A stretch of DNA of 64,000 bases from Microbacterium ureisolvens (lineage in GTDB: Bacteria; Actinomycetota; Actinomycetes; Actinomycetales; Microbacteriaceae), in the NCBI RefSeq assembly GCF_019511645.1, contig NZ_JAEUAX010000001.1:124001-188000 (forward strand), written 5' to 3'. Numbering within the stretch: position 1 is the stretch's first letter; each line of letters begins with the position of its first letter. This document shows positions 1 through 11,703 of the stretch, piece after piece. The notes under the pieces were generated by a model. The model was given only the letters and a program-made list of their open reading frames with translations. It was not told the DNA's origin and searched no databases. The position numbers were made by a program, and so were the translations under genes.

Positions 1-52
1 TGTGGTGTCGGCCGCGGTCCGCGAGGAGCTCTCGGCGGTTCCGACCCGGTGA
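1..52 (+). CDS. C-terminal tail of an upstream gene (partial)
   Basis: The second forward frame reads about 16 residues (VVSAAVREELSAVPTR) and stops at TGA 50-52. The composition and codon use resemble the end of a coding region, possibly a transcriptional regulator, but the piece is too short to name. A perfect inverted repeat follows at once, as expected behind a gene end. What is seen is only the open frame and the stop. Confidence 0.3.
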   Translation, partial: VVSAAVREELSAVPTR

Positions 53-56
53 TGCT

Positions 57-101
57 CACCTGTCACGGTGTGTCGCCTCGCGCAGCACTTCGTGACAGGT
101 G
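57..101. terminator. 11-bp inverted repeat between converging gene ends
   Basis: CACCTGTCACG (57-67) is repeated in inverted form as CGTGACAGGTG (91-101), a perfect 11-bp stem with a 23-base loop. It lies between the stop of the leftmost partial frame and the stop of the minus-strand IclR gene. There is no T-tract. A bidirectional terminator is the simplest reading; a protein-binding operator is possible. Confidence 0.4.
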
Positions 102-139
102 GGCGAAGGCCGCCTTCGAGCCGCCGGGCATCGGGACGG

Positions 140-928
140 TCAGCGGGAGGCGGCGATGCGCGTGGTCAGCTGGTGCGCGTGCGCGAGCAGCGTGCGGCCG
201 AGCTCCGGCAGGCGGTCCGGCCCGAAGCGGAACTCGACCCCGGTCAGGCTCAGCGCCCACTGCGGGTGGCCCTCGCGCGTGAAGACGGCGGCGCCGATGC
301 CGTACGAGCCCTCGACGATGAGCCCGGGGTTCACCGCGTAGCCGCGCTCCTGCGTGTCGCGCAGACGCGTGCGCAGACGCTGTTCGCCGTGCGCGGCGCC
401 CCATTCGCGGGAGAGGTCTGGGTGACGTTCGAAGTATGCGTCCACATCGTGGGGTGGCAGGAACGACAGGATCGCCAGGCCCGCGGACGCCACGCCGAGG
501 GGGAAGCGCACCCCCTCCGAGAGCACGAAGGAGCGGATGGGGAAGCTGCCCTCTTCGCGGAGGAGGCACACCGTCTCGTCGCCGCGGCGCACCGAGAGGA
601 ACGCGCTCTCCTCGGTGCGGACGGCCAGTGAACGCACGATGTCGCGAGCGACGGCGGTGATGTCGTATCGGGATGCTGCAACCGTGCCCATGAGGTACAG
701 CTCGGGTCCCGGCATCCATCGCCCGGTGCGTTCGTCCTGGTCGACCAGGCCCTCATGGCGCAGGGCCGTGAGGAGGCGGTGGGTCGTCGGGCGGGTCAGG
801 TCGGCGCGGCGGGCGAGCTCGGCCACCGGCATCCCCTCATCTCCGCCTGATGTCACCAGGCGCAGGAGCCGGGAGGCACGGGCGATCGACTGCGCTCCGG
901 GAACGCTGCGCTGGGGAGGGGTGTCCAC
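140..928 (-). CDS. IclR-family transcriptional regulator
   Basis: Predicted 262-residue IclR regulator. An N-terminal winged helix-turn-helix lies at about residues 10-70 (ARASRLLRLV followed by ELARRADLTRPTTHRLLTAL), and the rest is the IclR ligand-binding domain with motifs such as GVRFPLGVASAGLAIL. GTG at 928 is chosen because the homologous region starts at VDTPPQRSVPGAQSIARA; an upstream ATG at 1027 would add 33 unrelated residues and run into the promoter of the divergent gene. It is divergent from the CoA-transferase/thiolase operon and is probably its local regulator. IclR members of this layout usually control uptake or degradation of acids; the effector is unknown. Confidence 0.88.
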   Translation of the reverse strand: MDTPPQRSVPGAQSIARASRLLRLVTSGGDEGMPVAELARRADLTRPTTHRLLTALRHEGLVDQDERTGRWMPGPELYLMGTVAASRYDITAVARDIVRSLAVRTEESAFLSVRRGDETVCLLREEGSFPIRSFVLSEGVRFPLGVASAGLAILSFLPPHDVDAYFERHPDLSREWGAAHGEQRLRTRLRDTQERGYAVNPGLIVEGSYGIGAAVFTREGHPQWALSLTGVEFRFGPDRLPELGRTLLAHAHQLTTRIAASR

Positions 929-1036
929 ATGATGGACGCTACGACGCGGGATGGCCACATGGCAAGCGCAGACGTGGTGCGGGGGTTCGCGGAGTCGGAG
1001 GATGGACACCGAGCGACCGCATTGCAAAGGAGCAGA
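923..1036. promoter_or_regulatory. Divergent promoter region of IclR gene and CoA-transferase operon
   Basis: The 108-base gap plus the IclR start carries an inverted repeat GTCCA-CATGA-TGGAC (923-937) over the IclR start codon and a related GCCACATGGC at 954-963. Either could be an IclR operator. AAAGGAG at 1026-1032 is a strong ribosome binding site four bases before the ATG at 1037 and decides that start over the upstream ATG at 929. Confidence 0.45.
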
Positions 1037-1837
1037 ATGATCGACAAGACCTGGGGGACGGCGGCCGAGGCCGTCGCCGACATCCCCGACGGCGCTTCCC
1101 TCGCGGTGGGAGGGTTCGGCCTGTCGGGCAATCCCATCGCCCTCATCGAGGCGCTGCTCGCACAGGGCACGAGCGACCTCAGCATCGTCAGCAACAACTG
1201 CGGCGTCGACGACTGGGGGCTCGGCATCCTGCTGAACGCCAAGCGCATCCGCAAGATGACCTCGTCGTACGTGGGCGAGAACAAGGAGTTCGAGCGTCAG
1301 TTCCTGTCAGGCGAGCTCGAGCTCGAGCTGACGCCCCAGGGCACGCTCGCCGAGAAGCTGCGCGCCGGCGGCTCCGGCATCGCGGCCTTCTACACGCAGA
1401 CCGGGGTGGGCACTCAGGTCGCGGAGGGCGGGCTGCCGCGCCGCTACGCCGCCGACGGAAGCGTCGCGGTGGCGTCGCCCGTCAAGGACGTCCGCAGCTT
1501 CGACGTGTCAGGCGCCCCGCGAGATTACGTGCTCGAAGAGGCGATCGTCACCGACTTCGCGCTCGTGCACGCGCTCAAGGGCGACCGTCACGGCAACCTC
1601 GTCTTCAACAAGGCAGCGCGCAACTTCAACCCGCTCGCCGCGATGGCCGGGCGGGTCTGCATCGCCCAGGTCGAGGAGCTCGTCGAACCGGGGGAGCTCG
1701 AGCCCGACAGCATCCATCTTCCCGGCATCTACGTGCACCGCATCGTGGAGGTCGGATCCGACATCGAGAAGCGCATCGAGCGGCGCACGGTCAGCGCCTC
1801 GCAGGCCGCGTCGCGCGAGATGCCCGAAGGAGCCTGA
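1037..1837 (+). CDS. 3-oxoacid CoA-transferase subunit A
   Basis: Predicted 266-residue alpha subunit of a family I CoA-transferase, which moves CoA from succinyl-CoA to a 3-oxo acid such as acetoacetate or 3-oxoadipate. The glycine-rich CoA-binding loop [10 protein letters not shown] is at about residues 24-33, followed by the conserved [12 protein letters not shown] segment. The length is normal for the family. Start ATG 1037 has a strong AAAGGAG site. It is one base upstream of the B subunit and shares an operon with it and a thiolase. The thiolase type favours acetoacetate as substrate, but 3-oxoadipate (PcaI-like) cannot be excluded, so no symbol is given. Confidence 0.9.
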   Translation: MIDKTWGTAAEAVADIPDGASLAVGGFGLSGNPIALIEALLAQGTSDLSIVSNNCGVDDWGLGILLNAKRIRKMTSSYVGENKEFERQFLSGELELELTPQGTLAEKLRAGGSGIAAFYTQTGVGTQVAEGGLPRRYAADGSVAVASPVKDVRSFDVSGAPRDYVLEEAIVTDFALVHALKGDRHGNLVFNKAARNFNPLAAMAGRVCIAQVEELVEPGELEPDSIHLPGIYVHRIVEVGSDIEKRIERRTVSASQAASREMPEGA

Positions 1838-1838
1838 C

Positions 1839-2492
1839 ATGCCGCTCACCCGCAACGAGATGGCCGCCCGCGCGGCACAGGAGCTCGCCGACGGCGCCTA
1901 CGTCAACCTCGGCATCGGCCTGCCGACACTCGTGCCGAACTTCGTGCCGGCCGGCGTGACGGTCGTGCTGCAGTCGGAGAACGGCATCCTCGGCGTCGGG
2001 CCGTACCCGACGGAGGAGAACGTCGACCCCGACCTCATCAACGCCGGCAAGGAGACGGTGACCACATTGCCGGGAGCCGCCTTCTTCGACTCTGCGACGA
2101 GCTTCGGCATGATCCGCGGCGGCAAGATCGACGCCGCGATCCTCGGGGCCATGCAGGTCTCGGCCACCGGCGACCTCGCGAACTGGATGATCCCCGGGAA
2201 GATGGTGAAGGGCCCGGGCGGCGCCATGGATCTGGTGCACGGCGCCGCGAAGGTCATCGTGCTCATGGAGCACGTCGCGAAGGACGGCTCCGCGAAGATC
2301 GTGAACGAGTGCTCACTGCCCCTCACCGGGCGCGGCGTCGTCGATCGCATCATCACCGACCTCGCGGTCATCGACGTCACGGATTCCGGACTCGTGCTTG
2401 TCGAGACGGCGCCCGGCGTCACCGTGGAAGAGGTCATCGCCGCGACGGAGCCGGAGCTGACGGTCGCCGTAGGAGAGAGAATCGAAGCATGA
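1839..2492 (+). CDS. 3-oxoacid CoA-transferase subunit B
   Basis: Predicted 217-residue beta subunit that carries the catalytic glutamate. The motif [11 protein letters not shown] places this Glu at residue 47, preceded by the conserved [11 protein letters not shown] segment. The enzyme forms a glutamyl-CoA thioester during transfer between succinyl-CoA and a 3-oxo acid. The gene starts one base after subunit A and its stop overlaps the thiolase start (ATGA), so the three are translationally coupled. Confidence 0.92.
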   Translation: MPLTRNEMAARAAQELADGAYVNLGIGLPTLVPNFVPAGVTVVLQSENGILGVGPYPTEENVDPDLINAGKETVTTLPGAAFFDSATSFGMIRGGKIDAAILGAMQVSATGDLANWMIPGKMVKGPGGAMDLVHGAAKVIVLMEHVAKDGSAKIVNECSLPLTGRGVVDRIITDLAVIDVTDSGLVLVETAPGVTVEEVIAATEPELTVAVGERIEA

Positions 2493-3673
2493 ACCACGAC
2501 GACGTCGTCATCGTCGCCGCTGCGCGCACACCGCAGGGGCGCCTGAAGGGCCAGCTGGCGCCACTCACCGCGGTGCAGCTCGGCAGCGCCGCGATCAAAG
2601 GCGCACTCGACAAGGCCGGCATCCCCGCCGACGCCGTGGACGCGGTGCTCGTCGGGCAGGTGCTCGCGGCGGGTTCGGGGCAGAACCCCGCGCGTCAGGC
2701 GGCGGTCGGAGCCGGCATCGGATGGGACGTCCACTCCGGCTCGGTCAACAAGGTGTGCCTCTCGGGGCTCACCGCCATCATCGACGGCGCGCGCATGCTG
2801 GCTGTGGGCGACGCGACCGTCGTGGTCGCCGCCGGTATGGAGTCGATGACCCGCGCCCCGCACCTGCTCATGGGCTCGCGCGACGGCTGGGCGTACGGCT
2901 CCATCGAGGTGCTCGACCACATGGCGTTCGACGGGCTCACCGACGCCTACGATCGCGAGAGCATGGGCGCGTCGACCGAGCGGCACAACGAGCGGCTCGA
3001 GGTGACGAGACAGGCACAGGATGCCGTCGCCGCGAGGTCGCATCAGCGTGCGGCGTCCGCCCAGGCCGAGGGGCTCTTCGACGCCGAGATCGTGCCGGTC
3101 GAGATCCCCCAGCGCAAGGGCGACCCCCTCGTCGTGACCAAGGACGAGGGCGTCAGGCCCGAGACCACCGTGGAGACGCTCGCCGGCCTGCGGCCGGCCT
3201 TCGCGTCGGGCGGTTCGATCACCGCCGGCAACTCGTCGCAGATCTCCGACGGCGCGTCGGCGGTCGTGCTCACGACCCGCTCGCACGCCGATGAGAACGG
3301 CTGGGACGTGCTCGCGGTCGTCGGTGCGTCGGGCCAGGTCGCAGGTCCCGACAACTCGCTGCACTCGCAGCCGGCACGCGCGATCGAGAAGGCGCTGGCC
3401 AAGCAGGGCATCGCCGCGGACGACCTCGACCTCGTGGAGATCAACGAAGCGTTCGGAGCGGTCGTCGTGCGCTCGCAGGCCGAACTCGGCCTCTCGGACG
3501 ACGTGGTCAACCCGCACGGCGGCGGCATCGCCATCGGACACCCGATCGGAGCCTCCGGGAACCGTCTGGTGGTGCACGCGGTGCACGAGCTGGTCCGCCG
3601 CGGCGGCGGCACGGCGGCGGTCGCACTCTGCGGTGGCGGCGGTCAGGGGGACGCGCTCATCCTGACGCGCTGA
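2489..3673 (+). CDS. Acetyl-CoA C-acetyltransferase (thiolase)
   Basis: Predicted 394-residue thiolase. Catalytic residues are visible: acyl-accepting Cys90 in NKVCLSGL, His351 in [14 protein letters not shown] and Cys381 in CGGGGQGDA. These motifs match biosynthetic/degradative acetoacetyl-CoA thiolases (AtoB/PhaA type) better than PcaF, which usually reads differently around the first Cys and has NVNGGAIALGHP. ATG at 2489 overlaps the previous stop. Together with the CoA-transferase it would convert acetoacetate to two acetyl-CoA. Cytoplasmic. The assignment to ketone-body rather than aromatic degradation is inference. Confidence 0.9.
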   Translation: MNHDDVVIVAAARTPQGRLKGQLAPLTAVQLGSAAIKGALDKAGIPADAVDAVLVGQVLAAGSGQNPARQAAVGAGIGWDVHSGSVNKVCLSGLTAIIDGARMLAVGDATVVVAAGMESMTRAPHLLMGSRDGWAYGSIEVLDHMAFDGLTDAYDRESMGASTERHNERLEVTRQAQDAVAARSHQRAASAQAEGLFDAEIVPVEIPQRKGDPLVVTKDEGVRPETTVETLAGLRPAFASGGSITAGNSSQISDGASAVVLTTRSHADENGWDVLAVVGASGQVAGPDNSLHSQPARAIEKALAKQGIAADDLDLVEINEAFGAVVVRSQAELGLSDDVVNPHGGGIAIGHPIGASGNRLVVHAVHELVRRGGGTAAVALCGGGGQGDALILTR

Positions 3674-3752
3674 GCGCCTGTCGCGAACAGTCGCACGCGC
3701 CTCTTCCTCGCGCCGGAAGCGGCGCGTCGTCATGCACGCGGCGGTGAGGCGC

Positions 3753-4019
3753 TCACTCCTCGAGTCGCCGCTTGAGACGTTCCTTGCGCAGCGCGCGCTC
3801 GTTCCCGTGGATGGGGGAGTCCTTCGCGATCTCCTTGCCGCTGGCCGCTCGCCGCAGGTCGACGATCGCGCCGACCACCAGGGCGACCGAGATGCCCCAG
3901 CTGATCCAGGCCAGAACCTGGCGCCATGTGAGCGGTTCGTTCTCGCGGAGCCCCCTCAGCAGCGTCAGCCCGCCCGTGATCGCGGTGAGCAGGCCGGTGC
4001 CGAAGAGGTACTTGCGCAT
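3753..4019 (-). CDS. Small two-helix membrane protein
   Basis: Predicted 88-residue protein of unknown function. Two hydrophobic segments are visible (about residues 5-20 and 35-54), followed by a charged tail rich in Arg, Lys and Glu (ERALRKERLKRRLEE). The start ATG at 4019 is supported by TAACGT placed exactly six bases upstream, the leaderless promoter arrangement seen repeatedly here. It is divergent from otsA. No family is recognised. Confidence 0.7.
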   Translation of the reverse strand: MRKYLFGTGLLTAITGGLTLLRGLRENEPLTWRQVLAWISWGISVALVVGAIVDLRRAASGKEIAKDSPIHGNERALRKERLKRRLEE

Positions 4020-4025
4020 GCGGCC

Positions 4026-4031
4026 ACGTTA
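4026..4031 (-). promoter_or_regulatory. -10 box of the small membrane protein gene
   Basis: On the minus strand TAACGT is followed by six bases and the ATG at 4019, so transcription would begin at or next to the start codon (leaderless mRNA). Confidence 0.55.
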
Positions 4032-4112
4032 GCGCGGCGCACCCGGACGCCGCGCCCCTTGACATGGTGTCATCCGGTGCGTCAAGGGACTCAGCGGGAT
4101 TCGCCCCGCTGT

Positions 4113-4118
4113 TAGCCT
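4113..4118 (+). promoter_or_regulatory. -10 box of otsA
   Basis: TAGCCT lies 36 bases before the otsA start. A transcript starting near 4125 would carry a short leader with AGGAGA (4145-4150) four bases before the GTG start. Confidence 0.45.
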
Positions 4119-4154
4119 GAGCGTGCCGAGTCCACGAAACCGTCAGGAGACCGC

Positions 4155-5603
4155 GTGACAGAGCCCGCCGCACCCGCCGCCGAACTCGTCGTGGTCGCCA
4201 ACCGCCTGCCCGTCGACCGCGTCGTCGACGCCGTGGAGGGGCCGGGTTGGCGTCGCTCGCCGGGAGGGCTCGTGACGGCTCTCGAGCCTGTGATGCGGCG
4301 CGCCGACGGGGCGTGGGTCGGGTGGCCCGGCCAGCCCGACATCGAGGTCGAGCCCTTCGAGTTCGAGGGGACCCACCTCGTGCCGGTGGCGCTGAGCGCC
4401 GAAGAGGTCGAGCTCTACTACGAAGGCATGTCGAACGACACGTTCTGGCCGCTGTACCACGACGTCATCGCGGCGCCCCGGTACCGGCGTCTGTGGTGGG
4501 ACGCCTACGTCAAGGTCAACCGCCGCTTCGCCGACGCCGCCGCCGGCGTGGCCGCCGAGGGCGGCACGGTATGGGTGCAGGACTATCAGCTGCAGCTCGT
4601 CCCGCAGATGCTGCGTGAGGCCCGCCCCGACCTCACCATCGGCTACTTCCATCACATTCCCTTCCCGGCGTACGGGCTCTACTCGCAGCTGCCCTGGCGT
4701 CGCCAGGTGCTCGAGGGCCTCCTCGGCGCCGACGTCATCGGGTTCCAGCGTGTGGCGGATGCCGGCAATTTCGCCCGCGCCGTCCGTCGCCAGCTGCGCT
4801 ACCAGACGAAGGCGACCGGCATCACGGTTCCCGAACCCGACGGCTCGACCCGCAACGCGCTCGCGAGGGCGTTCCCGATATCGATCGACACCGGCTCCTA
4901 CATCGAGCTCGCCGCGCGTGCCGACATCCGGGCCCGCGCGGCGGAGATCCGCGAGAGCCTCGGCAACCCGAAGAAGATCCTGCTCGGCGTCGACCGGCTC
5001 GACTACACGAAGGGCATCCGCCACCGCCTCAAGGCGTTCGGGGAGCTCCTCGAGGACGGCCGGATCGACGTCGAGGACGTGACTCTCGTGCAGGTTGCCA
5101 GCCCCAGCCGTGAACGCGTCGAGGCGTACATGCAGCTGCGAGACGAGATCGAGCTGACCGTCGGCCGGATCAACGGCGACCACGACACGATGGGCCACAC
5201 GGCGATCCGCTACCTGCACCAGGCCTACCCGCGCGAGGAGATGGTGGCGCTGTTCCTCGCCGCCGACGTCATGCTGGTGACCGCGCTGCGCGACGGCATG
5301 AACCTCGTCGCCAAGGAGTACGTGGCGTCGCGCACCGACAACCGTGGCGTACTGGTGCTGAGCGAGTTCGCCGGCGCCGCCGACGAACTGCCGAGCGCCA
5401 TCCGCATCAACCCGCACGACATCCACGGCATGAAGGAGGCGATCATGCGCGCGATCGAGATGCCGGCTGCCGAACAGGGTCGCCGCATGCGGGCCCTGCG
5501 CAAGAAGGTCATCGAGAACGACGTCGCAACCTGGTCGCGGTCCTTCCTGGATGCGTTGGAGGTCGCCCGGACGGCCAAGCGTGCGAAGCAGGCGGGCGCG
5601 TGA
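4155..5603 (+). CDS. otsA: Alpha,alpha-trehalose-phosphate synthase
   Basis: Predicted 482-residue GT20 enzyme that transfers glucose from a nucleotide sugar to glucose-6-phosphate, making trehalose-6-phosphate. Visible motifs are NRLPVD at the N terminus, WVQDYQLQLVPQMLR, LPWRRQVLEGLLGADVIGFQ, the donor-site segment DRLDYTKGI at about residues 278-286 and LRDGMNLVAKEYVA near residue 380. Length is normal for OtsA. GTG 4155 is preceded by AGGAGA. The stop overlaps the GTG of otsB (GTGA), so both steps of trehalose synthesis are coupled. Cytoplasmic; role in osmoprotection and carbon storage. Confidence 0.96.
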   Translation: MTEPAAPAAELVVVANRLPVDRVVDAVEGPGWRRSPGGLVTALEPVMRRADGAWVGWPGQPDIEVEPFEFEGTHLVPVALSAEEVELYYEGMSNDTFWPLYHDVIAAPRYRRLWWDAYVKVNRRFADAAAGVAAEGGTVWVQDYQLQLVPQMLREARPDLTIGYFHHIPFPAYGLYSQLPWRRQVLEGLLGADVIGFQRVADAGNFARAVRRQLRYQTKATGITVPEPDGSTRNALARAFPISIDTGSYIELAARADIRARAAEIRESLGNPKKILLGVDRLDYTKGIRHRLKAFGELLEDGRIDVEDVTLVQVASPSRERVEAYMQLRDEIELTVGRINGDHDTMGHTAIRYLHQAYPREEMVALFLAADVMLVTALRDGMNLVAKEYVASRTDNRGVLVLSEFAGAADELPSAIRINPHDIHGMKEAIMRAIEMPAAEQGRRMRALRKKVIENDVATWSRSFLDALEVARTAKRAKQAGA

Positions 5604-6379
5604 CCTCGGCGGACCAGGCGATCGGCCGGCTCGCGCAATCCGATCTCCTTCTGGTCGCCCTCGATTTCGACGGCACGCTGTCGCCTCTCGAAGACGAGCC
5701 GATGGACGCGCGGATGCTGCCCGCCGCCCGCAACGCCGTCGACGCGCTGGTCGCGACGCCTGACACGATCGTCGCATTCGTGTCGGGGCGGAGCCTCGTG
5801 GACCTGCGCGTCATCGCCGAGCACGACGACGCATCGAGGGAGCTGCTCGCGGGGTCGCACGGCGCGGAGTTCTGGATCCCGGGCGAAGGCATCGCGAGCC
5901 ACGGCGACGACGAGGCGGACGTCACGCTGCGCGACGCGCTCAGGGGCCACGCCGAGGCGGCCACCGCGCACCTCGAGGGCGTCTGGATCGAGCCCAAGAC
6001 GTTCGGCTTCGGCGTGCACACGCGTCGGGCGAGCGCCGACGCGGCGGCCGAGGCGAATCGCCTCGTCGACGCGATCGTCGCAGCCGAAGCACCGCACTGG
6101 CGCCGCCGCACGGGCCACAACATCGTCGAGTTCGCGTTCCGCCACGAGGGCAAGGACTCCGCGATCGCCGAACTGCGCGAGCGCGTCGGCGCGACCGCCG
6201 TGCTCTTCGCGGGCGACGACGTGACCGACGAGGACGCGCTGGCGAGCCTCGGGGACGGCGACCTCGGCGTGCGGGTGGGGGACGGCCCCACCTCCGCCAC
6301 CATCCGGGTCGCCGACATCGCGGCCCTGGCGGAGCTGCTGGAGCGGCTCGCCGCGGAGCGTTCGCGCGCCCGCGGGTAG
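5600..6379 (+). CDS. otsB: Trehalose-6-phosphate phosphatase
   Basis: Predicted 259-residue HAD-superfamily phosphatase that removes phosphate from trehalose-6-phosphate. The nucleophile motif DFDGTLSP begins at residue 22, the second motif is VAFVSGRS, and the acidic metal-binding motif GDDVTDED is near residue 205. GTG at 5600 overlaps the stop of otsA. The pair is a complete two-gene OtsAB pathway. Confidence 0.95.
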   Translation: MTSADQAIGRLAQSDLLLVALDFDGTLSPLEDEPMDARMLPAARNAVDALVATPDTIVAFVSGRSLVDLRVIAEHDDASRELLAGSHGAEFWIPGEGIASHGDDEADVTLRDALRGHAEAATAHLEGVWIEPKTFGFGVHTRRASADAAAEANRLVDAIVAAEAPHWRRRTGHNIVEFAFRHEGKDSAIAELRERVGATAVLFAGDDVTDEDALASLGDGDLGVRVGDGPTSATIRVADIAALAELLERLAAERSRARG

Positions 6380-6430
6380 GCCGCGAGCGCCGCGGCCGTC
6401 ACTCGGGGCGAGCGAGTCGCTGTGCGGGAA

Positions 6431-6436
6431 TACACT
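6431..6436 (+). promoter_or_regulatory. -10 box of ilvD, leaderless
   Basis: TACACT is followed by exactly six bases and the ATG at 6443. No ribosome binding site precedes this ATG. The pattern supports a leaderless mRNA and selects 6443 over a GTG at 6422. Confidence 0.65.
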
Positions 6437-6442
6437 GAACCA

Positions 6443-8161
6443 ATGGCCCAGCCCGATTCGCTCGCTGACAACTCCATCGACATCAAGCCCCGCAGTCGCG
6501 TCGTCACCGACGGCATCGAAGCCACGACGTCGCGTGGCATGCTCCGTGCCGTCGGCATGGGCGACGCGGACTGGGAGAAGCCGCAGATCGGCATCGCGTC
6601 GAGCTGGAACGAGATCACCCCCTGCAACCTGAGCCTCGACCGGCTCGCCCAGGGCGCCAAGGAGGGCGTGCACGCGGGCGGCGGCTATCCGCTGCAATTC
6701 GGGACCATCTCCGTCTCGGACGGCATCTCGATGGGCCACGAGGGCATGCACTTCTCCCTCGTCTCGCGCGAGGTAATCGCCGACTCGGTCGAGACGGTCA
6801 TCATGGCCGAGCGCCTCGACGGCTCGGTGCTGCTCGCCGGCTGCGACAAGTCGATCCCCGGCATGCTGATGGCCTCGGCCCGCCTCGACCTCTCCAGCGT
6901 CTTCCTGTACGCCGGCTCGATCGCCCCCGGCTGGGTCAAGCTCTCGGACGGCACCGAGAAGGACGTCACGATCATCGACTCGTTCGAGGCCGTCGGCGCG
7001 TGCCTCGCGGGCAAGATGAGCGAGGCCGACCTCAAGCGGATCGAGTGCGCGATCGCGCCCGGCGAAGGCGCGTGCGGCGGCATGTACACCGCCAACACGA
7101 TGGCCTCCGTCGCGGAGGCCCTCGGCCTCAGCCTCCCCGGCTCGGCCGCGCCGCCCTCGGCGGACCGACGCCGGGACTACTTCGCGCACCGCTCCGGCGA
7201 GGCGGTCGTCAACCTGCTCCGCCAGGGCATCACCACGCGCGACATCCTCACGAAGGAGGCGTTCGAGAACGCGATCGCCCTCGCGATGGCGCTCGGTGGC
7301 TCCACCAACGTCGTGCTGCACCTGCTTGCGATCGCCCGCGAGGCGGACGTCGACCTGAGCCTGCACGACTTCAACCGCATCGGCGACAAGGTCCCGCACG
7401 TGGCCGACATGAAGCCGTTCGGCAAGTACGTCATGAACGACGTCGACCGTCACGGCGGCATCCCGGTCATCATGAAGGCGATGCTCGACGAAGGACTTCT
7501 CCACGGCGACGCGCTCACCGTCACCGGCAAGACGCTCGCCGAGAACCTCGCCGACCTTGACCCCGATCCCGTCGACGGGACCGTCATCCACTCCTTCGAC
7601 GACCCGATCCATGCCAAGGGCGGCATCACGATCCTGCACGGCTCGATCGCGCCCGAGGGAGCCGTCGTCAAGTCGGCCGGATTCGATGCCGACGTGTTCG
7701 AGGGCCCCGCCCGGGTGTTCGAGCGCGAGCGTGCGGCGATGGACGCCCTCGAGGCAGGCGAGATCGCGGCGGGCGATGTCGTCGTCATCCGCTACGAGGG
7801 CCCGAAGGGCGGACCGGGCATGCGGGAGATGCTCGCGATCACCGCCGCCATCAAGGGCGCCGGCCTCGGAAAAGATGTACTACTCTTGACGGACGGCAGA
7901 TTCTCAGGCGGCACAACCGGCCTGTGCATCGGCCACATAGCACCCGAAGCGGTGGACGCAGGTCCCATCGCCTTCGTGCGCGATGGTGATCTGATACGGG
8001 TCGATATCGCGGCTCGCACTCTCGACCTACTCGTCGACGAGGCTGAGCTTGACTCCCGCCGCTCTGGCTGGGAGCCGCTTCCCCCGCGCTATACCCGTGG
8101 CGTCCTTGCCAAGTACTCCCGACTCGTGCGCTCCGCTGCGGAGGGCGCGACCACCGGTTGA
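6443..8161 (+). CDS. ilvD: Dihydroxy-acid dehydratase
   Basis: Predicted 572-residue Fe-S dehydratase converting dihydroxy-isovalerate and dihydroxy-methylvalerate to the 2-keto acids of valine and isoleucine. Cluster-ligand motifs are [19 protein letters not shown] (Cys134) and [13 protein letters not shown] (Cys211); GRFSGGT and IGHIAPEA lie near the C terminus. ATG 6443 is chosen from the leaderless promoter. It is followed at 46 bases by ilvB. From about 7866 to 8050 codon use becomes unlike the rest (AAA, GTA, CTA, TTG, AGA, TCA, ATA), although the protein motifs are intact, suggesting recombination with a divergent allele. Confidence 0.95.
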   Translation: MAQPDSLADNSIDIKPRSRVVTDGIEATTSRGMLRAVGMGDADWEKPQIGIASSWNEITPCNLSLDRLAQGAKEGVHAGGGYPLQFGTISVSDGISMGHEGMHFSLVSREVIADSVETVIMAERLDGSVLLAGCDKSIPGMLMASARLDLSSVFLYAGSIAPGWVKLSDGTEKDVTIIDSFEAVGACLAGKMSEADLKRIECAIAPGEGACGGMYTANTMASVAEALGLSLPGSAAPPSADRRRDYFAHRSGEAVVNLLRQGITTRDILTKEAFENAIALAMALGGSTNVVLHLLAIAREADVDLSLHDFNRIGDKVPHVADMKPFGKYVMNDVDRHGGIPVIMKAMLDEGLLHGDALTVTGKTLAENLADLDPDPVDGTVIHSFDDPIHAKGGITILHGSIAPEGAVVKSAGFDADVFEGPARVFERERAAMDALEAGEIAAGDVVVIRYEGPKGGPGMREMLAITAAIKGAGLGKDVLLLTDGRFSGGTTGLCIGHIAPEAVDAGPIAFVRDGDLIRVDIAARTLDLLVDEAELDSRRSGWEPLPPRYTRGVLAKYSRLVRSAAEGATTG

Positions 8162-8207
8162 GCCTGGCTTCCGGCATCCCCTCCGACCCACTTCAGAGGA
8201 AATCACC

Positions 8208-11620
<3,413 letters not shown>

Positions 11621-11656
11621 TCCCGACTCTCCGACCGCGCTAGACGCGATCGTCAC

Positions 11657-11690
11657 CGAGAGCCCGGTCCCCGAAGGGGCCGGGCTCTCG
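11657..11690 (+). terminator. Terminator of ilvBNC
   Basis: A 15-bp stem (one G-T pair) with a CGAA loop runs from 11657 to 11690, with arms CGAGAGCCCGG and CCGGGCTCTCG at its base. There is no T-tract. It sits between ilvC and the end of the minus-strand regulator, so it may act in both directions. Confidence 0.7.
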
Positions 11691-11703
11691 GCGTCTGCGC
11701 GCA

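Noticed and set aside
929..1036. Upstream ATG for the CoA-transferase A subunit
   Set aside because: The extra 36 residues are not conserved-looking, and a strong ribosome site precedes ATG 1037.
1898..3733. Long minus-strand open frame opposite the CoA-transferase and thiolase genes
   Set aside because: It mirrors codon structure of well-identified genes in GC-rich DNA, has no recognisable domain and no start signal.
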